The notes below the pieces were generated by a model, which worked only from the letters and a program-made list of their open reading frames with translations, was not told where the DNA came from and ran no database searches. The position numbers and the translations under genes are program-made. A stretch of DNA of 64,000 bases, taken from NCBI GenBank assembly GCA_028274465.1, contig CM051456.1, positions 51,620,913 through 51,684,912 on the forward strand. The letters run 5' to 3'. This document shows positions 57,763 to 64,000 of the stretch, one piece after another; position 1 is the stretch's first letter; the number at the start of each line of letters is the position of its first letter. The stretch is from Plantago ovata. Taxonomy: Eukaryota; Streptophyta; Magnoliopsida; Lamiales; Plantaginaceae.

Positions 57763-58715
57763 ATGCCGCATACACGTTCTGCAGGAACACCGCTTGCTAA
57801 TTCAATTGCTGAGATCGATAGAGTCTACCACCAAAGAAGGCGACTACTTGAAAGGCGCGCACTAGAGGAAATAGAGGAAACCGATTTCTCTGAATCTCTA
57901 ATTAGTCTATTCAAGGAAATCGACGGAATGGCAGAAGCTAGACCACTGAAGGCATGGGTACAACCCACCAAGGATCGTATGAGGGGACCGGCGATAGTTC
58001 TTTCGTCTGCAACCCGAGATCTGGAGATCAAGAACCACGCATTCCAACAACTTCCGAGGTTCTATGTCTTATCAAGGGAAGATGTGATAGGGTACTTGCA
58101 CGATATCGATGATTTCGTCAACCAACTCCCACGACCCGGAGCTGACATAACAACGGATGAGTTGAGGATGAAGGTTTTTGCTATGGGACTTGGCGACAGA
58201 GCCAAGTCATGGCTGAGCTCTCTTCCAGCAGGCTCGCTGGACACTTGGGAAAAGGTTTTTTCAGCTTTCATGGAGAAATACTTCCCACACACTCTGACTA
58301 CCGCGCTTAAGGCGCAGATCACTGGATTCAAGCAAGACTATGATGAGACCATCTACACCGCGTTCGAGAGGTTCCAAGATCTCACGAACAAGTGCCCTCA
58401 CCATGGTTTTGAACTCTCCGACCTAGTCCAACACTTCTACAATGGACTAACCTTCGAGAACCAACAAGTGGTGGATTTCCAATGCCGAGGCAATATTTGG
58501 GAGGAAACCGCAGAAGCCGTCTGGGCAGTTTTCGAAAGGCTTGCTAAGGGTTCGCAGTTCAAGGACCCAAGAGCAATGATTAGGAGACGTGGACCTAAAG
58601 GTCCACCGACTCAAGAAGCCCCTATGTACAGGGGGAATGGGGATCAATTCAAGTGCTTTACCAACGAATTGAAGCAAGTCCTCAAGAGCGCCACGGAACA
58701 ACTGTTTCGAACGAA
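57763..58715 (+). CDS. Athila-like gag, upstream frame
   Basis: The frame starts MPHTRSAG at 57763. It includes the Retrotrans_gag region: 'LPRFYVLSREDVIGYLHDI', 'GDRAKSWLSSLPAGSLDTWE', 'FMEKYFPHTLTTALKAQITG' and 'CPHHGFELSDLVQHFYNGL'. Homologous-looking coding leaves this frame after about 58700 and continues in another (see next entry), although the frame itself stays open to 58968. Gag forms the particle that packages the RNA. The change of frame looks like a small indel, since Athila gag-pol is normally one frame. Confidence 0.85.
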
Positions 58716-59921
58716 GTATGCCGAATATGCAAGAACTATGGGCATGGAGCTCGTATGTGTAGATCGGAGTTGGCATACGATGATGGCAACTGGGCTCGAG
58801 GAGGCGAAGAAGAAGCTTTTGCTACGGAGTTTGGCACTCAAGAAGTTAGCTACAGACAAGACGGTAGGAATCCTCGAGGTGGATTCTGGAGAAGAGGATA
58901 CCGTAACAATCAAGGATATGCACCGGCTAACCAAACTTATGGACCTAACCAAGACCGTAGTAGGCTGAACTATGATAATGATCACTGCGAAAACCCCGCT
59001 CCGAAAGAGCCACCGAAGTCGAAGTCGGCTCTACTGATGGAGAACTTACTAAAGATGGTTGATCACACACAAAGTTTTCTCAAACGCTATGAAGAAGATT
59101 CTGAGAAAACTAGGGCAAGGCTCGATAAGTTGGAAGAGAGCACTAGGCTTGCCCATCAAAAGTTGCAAGAGTTGATCGACCGAGGAGCAAGTAGGGAGCA
59201 AGGCAAACTGCCTAGCAACACTGAGAAGTCATTGTCCATTAACTTAGTGGGTGATCTACCTGTTGAAATCACCATAAAAAAGGTTGCTAAGTGCGAGAGT
59301 TGCAAGAGGGAACTGCCCCCACAGGCCGAAGAAGAAGAAAAGGACCTTGGTACTAACAAGAGTGAAGAGGAGCAAGAGGATCCCGAGCCACTCCCTCAAA
59401 GTTTCGATATTAAGGTCGGGATTGGGGAGCTTGAAGATGTCCGAGCCACACTAGACACTGGATCCTACTCTAATGTGCTCCCTTTGAACGTCTTCGACAA
59501 AAGTAACCTTGGAGAACTAACTGTGCATAAGGCTATTGTGCAACTGGCGGATGGATCCCTTGTGAAACCAGAAGGCGTTGTGAAGAATGTATTAGTCAAA
59601 ATTGGTGAAACCTCTGTCCACACCGATTTTGTAATTATGCCAGCATCAGCACCAGGAACGGGGGATGTCATACTCTTAGGACGAACATTCTTAACCAAAA
59701 TACGCTCAGTGATGGACATCTACCGAAGGACTTGAACTATCGAAGTGGATGGCAAGCAACACGTGTTGCAAGCCATATCTGATCCACCTGATCCACCCGA
59801 TACTTCTAACACTATTGATTACAGTGGTCTTAACGTCTATGTTCACTCTTATTCACAGGATCAAAGCACGGGAAGGAGAATCATGAAGGGGAAGTCTAGT
59901 ACCCTCAGAAGGAAAAAATAG
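58653..59921 (+). pseudogene. Athila-like zinc knuckle and aspartic protease frame
   Basis: This frame, shifted against gag, holds the CCHC knuckle 'CRICKNYGHGARMC' at 58719-58760. A Gly/Arg/Asn-rich stretch and a coiled coil ('DKLEESTRLAHQKLQELI') follow. The protease has 'LDTGSYSNVLP' (catalytic Asp at 59454) and the flap/end motif 'VILLGRTFLTKIRSVMDI'. A TGA at 59733-59735 interrupts it and coding resumes ('IEVDGKQHVLQAI') to a TAG at 59919-59921. Nothing related to reverse transcriptase follows. Confidence 0.82.
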
Positions 59922-61400
59922 GCGAAGACAGGAGTCGAGTCAGAGACTTTAAACAATGGCGCTATCCGGGAGGCAACCCGGGGTTTTTATCGCTTTCTTT
60001 ACTGCTTTATTGCATGCATTCATTCTTGAACAATTTGCTTTTCATATGTTAAGTTTTGTTTGGTTTTGTGTCGATTAGTGTCTTGTTCTTTGTTTGCATT
60101 TGCACGTTTACTGCTTTCTTAGATTTTTTAGGTTGCATTCATCCTAGGATAGTCTTGCATGTTTTATATGGAGTTTATTGCCGAATGTTTTGAACTTTTT
60201 TATTGGGTAAATCAACTAGCTATGCCATTAATCGTATGCTTCATCTCTATGAATTTGTTTGAGGTTTTTCTCGCTTGGCTTGTCACATTTATGTATTGCA
60301 CTTAGTTAATCATGAAAGTCTCGACATCACTTAGTGGTGTTTTCTCTACTGCGGTTCACGAAGGCCTTTATAATAGGATGATGCATGCTAGGGTCTTATG
60401 GTTGTTTCCCGAGTGATTATGTACCTAAGAGGCAACAAGTCTTCACCATGCTTTGAGATTGCTAAATGCCTAGGAAGGAGGTAGTGTGAGGTTGTGTGAT
60501 CCTTTGTTTATAACATATTCTTCCGAATAGGTTTGGGGAGGGGGGTTACACCATCATAGACTTGTTTCTGTTTTTCATTTTCGTATCGTGAATTTATTTT
60601 TTCTTTTCCGTAATTTTGTACTCCAACCTATTCTTTCGAATAGGTTTGGGGAAGTCGTGTGAGTCATTTTGTTTCTCTTTTTGTTATGCTACTGCTGGCT
60701 AGAAAAAAATCGAATAAAAAGAAAGAAAAATTCCAAAAAAAAAAAGAGAAAAAGAAAAAAAGAATCTGGAAAGAAAAAAAAACACAGAAAAAAAAAGAAG
60801 ACCCCAAAAAATAAAGCCAAATAGCAGTTTAGCAAAGTTTGAGTCTTTTCCATTTTTCGTATTGTTCGTAATTGTGTTTTTCTATATTTTATCTTTTTTG
60901 TCTTGAGTGTCATCTGTTCTAGACCACCCTCGTCCTGCCATTCAGGAAGTGGTGAATAGCTTAAGACTTTACTTGAGAGAAGGGTAGAATAGGGGAGAGT
61001 TATCTTTTATAGGGAACCCTCCTTCGTTTGATGAGAGCCAGTACTGGTTCGACCTCTTTTGAGGAAAAGTCTTAACATGGTGGAACAGCAGTAAGCCCTC
61101 AGTTTCATAGGCACGGGGCAACCATTCGTATCATAGCATGCATCATTACGTCGTCACTGACTAGGTCCAGGTAGAGAATGTTACGAGAGACTATCTTGTC
61201 TTGACATAAGTGCTTATGTGGATGTGTATAAGTCAATCGAGGTATTCTTCAACCTATATTCATGCTTTGATTTATATGGTTTTTGTTCATATGTTATTTG
61301 ATAGATTCAGTAGATTAGTTCATTTTATTTGACATGAAACTCCATTTTGTGTCTTGCATGTTTTTTGTATTAGAGTCTAGCTTAGTTGCTTGAGGACAAG
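59922..61400 (+). other. Non-coding internal region of the Athila-like element
   Basis: About 1.5 kb without domains. It begins with a short hairpin (CCGGGAGGCAACCCGG at about 59967-59982), a motif seen downstream of coding regions in several plant gypsy lineages. It contains the repeated 'attctt(c/t)cgaataggtttgggga' (about 60520 and 60630) and an A-rich stretch (60700-60830). This replaces the missing pol. Confidence 0.6.
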
Positions 61401-61422
61401 CAAAGGTTCGGTTTGGGGAGTT
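61385..61422 (+). promoter_or_regulatory. Conserved hairpin and polypurine tract before the 3' LTR
   Basis: TTGCTTGAGGACAAGCAA is a perfect 7-bp stem with a 4-base loop. It is followed by 'aggttcggtttggggag' immediately before the 3' LTR at 61423. This pair of signals is characteristic of the 3' end of plant Athila/Tat-type elements. Confidence 0.7.
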
Positions 61423-62656
61423 TGATGAATGTGTATTTTACACTTTCATTCGAGTCTTTTTCACCTATTTTAGCTATCCTCTATGATAATTTAGCTATAT
61501 TTTAGTACATTTTATTAGAATAGTGTCACGTTTCCCTTTAGATTTTATTTTACAGGTTTTGGTTGAAATTCGAGGATTTCTGAGCAATTATATTGAAGTT
61601 GACAAGGAATTGGTGTTCCAGAAGCCTATTTGGAGTATCTGAAGGTTTCCGGATAAGATTTGGAGTCTAGGGGTCGAATCTGGAGGTTAGAAGGCCACTA
61701 GAAGTCAGAAACCGAGTCCGAAAAGGTGAAGAAATCCAAAACCGCGTCGAAAAACGTGGAATTCCGCGAAAAAGCCGGGGGGCGAACCGCCCCAGAGTTT
61801 ATTCGGGGCCTATATATAGTGCTCAGTTTTCTCTCCGAAAATCATATCTTTCCAAGCCTACTTTCTCACCTCTCTCTATAGTTTTAGGTAGGAACTTCCC
61901 GGGGCCTGTCCTGGGAGTTCCATAGCTTAGGGGATACTTTTTCATAGCAGATTGGAGCGCGTAGGATTGCAATCATCCGGAGATTGACAACCTTCGGTAA
62001 CTTTGTATCTTACAGTTTTTATCTACTTATTTTATTCTTCTTTCAATATGTTTTCTTCTATGATTGTTATTGATTGCATGCCTATTATGTGTAGCTAAAT
62101 TTATCGTTGGTGGTAGTATGTGAATTCTTAGCGAGGGAAGATAATCATGCTAATGGCTATATCGCGCATTATACTCCGTGTCATTGCTTTATTTCGTTGA
62201 TCAGTTGAAACCAAAATTCTCGTATGTTGTATTGATCATTATGTACACTTGGACACTTGTCGACCAATTATCTTTGTAGTGTTGAATAATTACGGAACAC
62301 AATAGGACGTTAGTTGTTGACAAGTCAGACCCTTATTATCTTCGTAGTGCTTAATACTTGCAACAGGACACAAGATTGATTCAAAGATCTCTATGCAAGA
62401 CCGAGGAATTTATGCATGATTATCGACCCATTATGTTAAGAAGGACCATACTATCACCAATCTCCATTATCTGCTTGAAAACCCCTATTGCTTTTTATCT
62501 GCTGTTTTATATTCTTAATTAGATTTGATAAAGCTAGTATAGTCCTGAGAGAACGACACTCGAGTCATTCTACTACTACACTACGGTTTTCGTTGTAGTT
62601 GTGGGTTGCCTTTGGCTAATTATAAATTTATTTGACTGAATCTGACACGTTCATCA
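61423..62656 (+). repeat. 3' LTR of the Athila-like element
   Basis: The 1234-bp LTR closely matches the 5' LTR and ends GTTCATCA before the TCCAT duplication. Confidence 0.92.
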
Positions 62657-62830
62657 TCCATCATCTTCCACTTCCGGCATTGGTGTAGACAGAACGTATC
62701 CCACCTTCAAAGCCGTAAGCCTGAAGTGCATCTTCTTCTGCCAGCGTCTAAAGTCCACGCCTTGGAACTTCTCCAGTTTCCCGAAGTTGTTCGTCATTTC
62801 CCTTACAGAGCTCCCGCTTGCTCCAGCCAT
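62657..62830 (-). pseudogene. Copia unit 5, N-terminal gag fragment
   Basis: On the minus strand the ATG at 62830 starts MAGASGSS. The frame is open through 'MPEVEDDG', where the Athila-like element interrupts it. One residue differs from the other copies (Arg for Met in 'KKMHFML'). The rest of gag is at 54720-56359. Confidence 0.85.
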
Positions 62831-63222
62831 GATTATCGTATATCAGAAATTATCTTGTTTGTTTGTTGGTAATATATCAGGGTGTGATAATCTTGGAATA
62901 CTTCTTTGGATCGTGTTGTCACTTTCCAAACAAGATAATTCGACCCTACAGTTGTTGCCGGGGTTACACGAATTCCTTGTTGGGATAATCCAAGAAGGCA
63001 ATCTTATTCAGACAATATAAATTTCGATCAGAAAGTAGAGAGCATGTATGAGTTTTCGTTGTTGTTGTTTTGGAGACTGATCACTTCAATAAATATAAGC
63101 GAAAAGGTGTGAACGAAGTGGTGTATCTGTTCAGAACGAAGTGTTATGAACGAAAGGTCACGTTAGTTCACGAACAAGCCTGTTTGTTCACGAAGAGTTG
63201 CAATGTTCCAAAAAGGACAGGG
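62831..63222 (-). promoter_or_regulatory. Copia leader, unit 5/6 junction (long form)
   Basis: Long form with the extra 20 bp, joined to the sixth gene segment at CAGTACCCC (63223). Confidence 0.45.
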
Positions 63223-64000
63223 CAGTACCCCAATTAAATATAATTATGTTCGATAGTAATTTTTGGAAAGAAAATTAAATTTTCGCAGTTGTTGTGCTAA
63301 AGTGTTAAGGAAGAACAATTGAGTCCTTAAATTAAATTGTAATATTCCTCTCTTCTCCTTTTTCTTCCTCTTTCCCGGATGGAAGTGTACTCTGCAGCGG
63401 ACGAACTAGAAGTCGCAGATACTCTACCTTGAGCTGAAGCCGGTGAGAAAATTAACTTTCAGAAAATATTACATTGTTCTATTGACCTTAACCCCTCTAC
63501 TTTCATTTCCACACAGTAAAATCTTCTCTGCCATTCGGGATTACGAATTCCTCTCCTACTAGGGTTCATTTGCAGAGCCGTTGTTGTTCAATTCCAGATT
63601 TCTTTCCACACGCCCCAGGGTAATTTCTCTGTAAATCTCTGTAAGTCGACATTGCTAACCTGATTATGTTGTTTCGTTGATCATAGTTGAACAATTACAA
63701 TGAATTTAAGCATTTTGTATTATGCTCAATTTGCGGAGGTTTTGCAAATTAATAAATGTTTTCTTTTGGTTTTATTAACTTAGTTGATATGTAGTTCAGA
63801 ATCATACTCTAGGATATGCATGTTCATAATGTATGTATGGTGATTAAGGACTTAAGATCAGGTTAGAGATTATGTGCTTGCATTCGATGTGATTGGGATT
63901 TTGAGCTTTGGACCAATGAATTAATACAGATTTGTCATTTTAGGTGTGTTTTGTACTTTTATTGAGCTTGCCGGTTAGATTTATGAGACAGTTAGTTTAG
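63223..64000 (+). repeat. Gene segment copy 6, cut by the window end
   Basis: Only the 5' leader region and the beginning of the long 5' intron are present. It matches the other copies with a few differences. The coding exons would lie beyond the window, so their state is unknown. Confidence 0.88.

Larger units (their letters stand above)
56360..62656 (+). mobile_element. Athila-like LTR retrotransposon with gag and protease only
   Basis: The 6297-bp element is bounded by TGATGAATG and GTTCATCA, with the 5-bp duplication TCCAT on both sides (56355-56359 and 62657-62661). LTRs are 56360-57601 and 61423-62656. A tRNA-Asp primer site follows the 5' LTR and a purine-rich tract precedes the 3' LTR. 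The interior codes for Athila-style gag and an aspartic protease and then becomes non-coding. No reverse transcriptase, RNase H or integrase is present, so it must have moved with proteins from a relative. The LTRs are nearly identical, pointing to recent insertion. Confidence 0.93.
30412..64000. repeat. Tandem array of chimeric copia-gene units
   Basis: Units of about 6.1 kb each consist of a copia 5' fragment on the minus strand (about 2.2 kb) followed by a complete gene segment on the plus strand (about 3.95 kb). Gene starts at 32585, 38494, 44642, 50778 and 63223 give spacings of about 5.91, 6.15 and 6.14 kb, and 6.14 kb after subtracting the inserted gypsy element with its duplicated target. 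The first unit is shorter through a deletion. The junction of gene 3' end to copia is the same in all units. The array continues beyond the window. Confidence 0.92.

Noticed and set aside
60689-60913. 74-codon minus-strand frame rich in Phe
   Set aside because: It is the reverse of an A-rich low-complexity stretch in the non-coding part of the Athila-like element.

Overview
This is nuclear DNA from a flowering plant, most likely a eudicot. The evidence is spliceosomal introns, AT-rich intergenic DNA and several plant-specific transposon families: CACTA, Pong-like PIF/Harbinger, Ty3/gypsy of the Tat and Athila types, Ty1/copia, and a Cassandra TRIM LTR carrying 5S-rRNA-like sequence. There are no bacterial-type genes, no CRISPR array and no functional rRNA or tRNA gene. 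Only one non-transposon gene family is visible.

Layout, left third (1-21.8 kb). A LINE-like 3' tail (1-277) is followed by a short coding tail (1185-1421). A CACTA element with CAT target-site duplications (TSDs) fills 1548-5635. An Athila-like solo LTR (6293-7587, TSD GGTAC) and a Cassandra solo LTR (8041-8324, TSD ACTTC) both sit inside a decayed minus-strand Tat-type gypsy pol (7593-10708). Next comes a 2.1-kb copia LTR with unusually long inverted ends (10709-12801) and its 5'-truncated pol (12816 to about 15925). Poorly resolved DNA with a cluster of GGAGC/GCTCC inverted repeats follows. A structurally complete Pong-like transposon (17639-21498, TSD TAA) with an ORF1 and a DDE transposase closes this part.

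Layout, right two thirds (21.8-64 kb). A small spliced gene encodes a predicted 188-residue protein with four cysteines at exact 10-residue spacing (twin CX9C) and a charged C-terminal half. A solitary copy lies at 21841-25790. A diverged fragment of a paralogue lies at about 28030-28920. From about 30.4 kb to the window end there is a tandem array of roughly 6.1-kb chimeric units. Each unit joins the 5' part of a minus-strand copia element (leader, gag, protease, part of integrase) to a complete copy of the gene on the plus strand. Copies 2 and 5 of the gene have uninterrupted reading frames; copies 1, 3 and 4 carry nonsense or start-loss changes; copy 6 runs off the window. The copia part keeps an open reading frame of about 600 codons in units 2 and 4.

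The array was later hit by a 6.3-kb Athila-like element (56360-62656, TSD TCCAT). It has a tRNA-Asp primer site, encodes only gag and protease, and carries two nearly identical LTRs. The relative order is therefore: gene, fusion with copia, tandem amplification, then the Athila-like insertion. Apart from the CX9C family and possibly the Pong-like transposon, the coding sequences appear to be transposon-derived and mostly defective.
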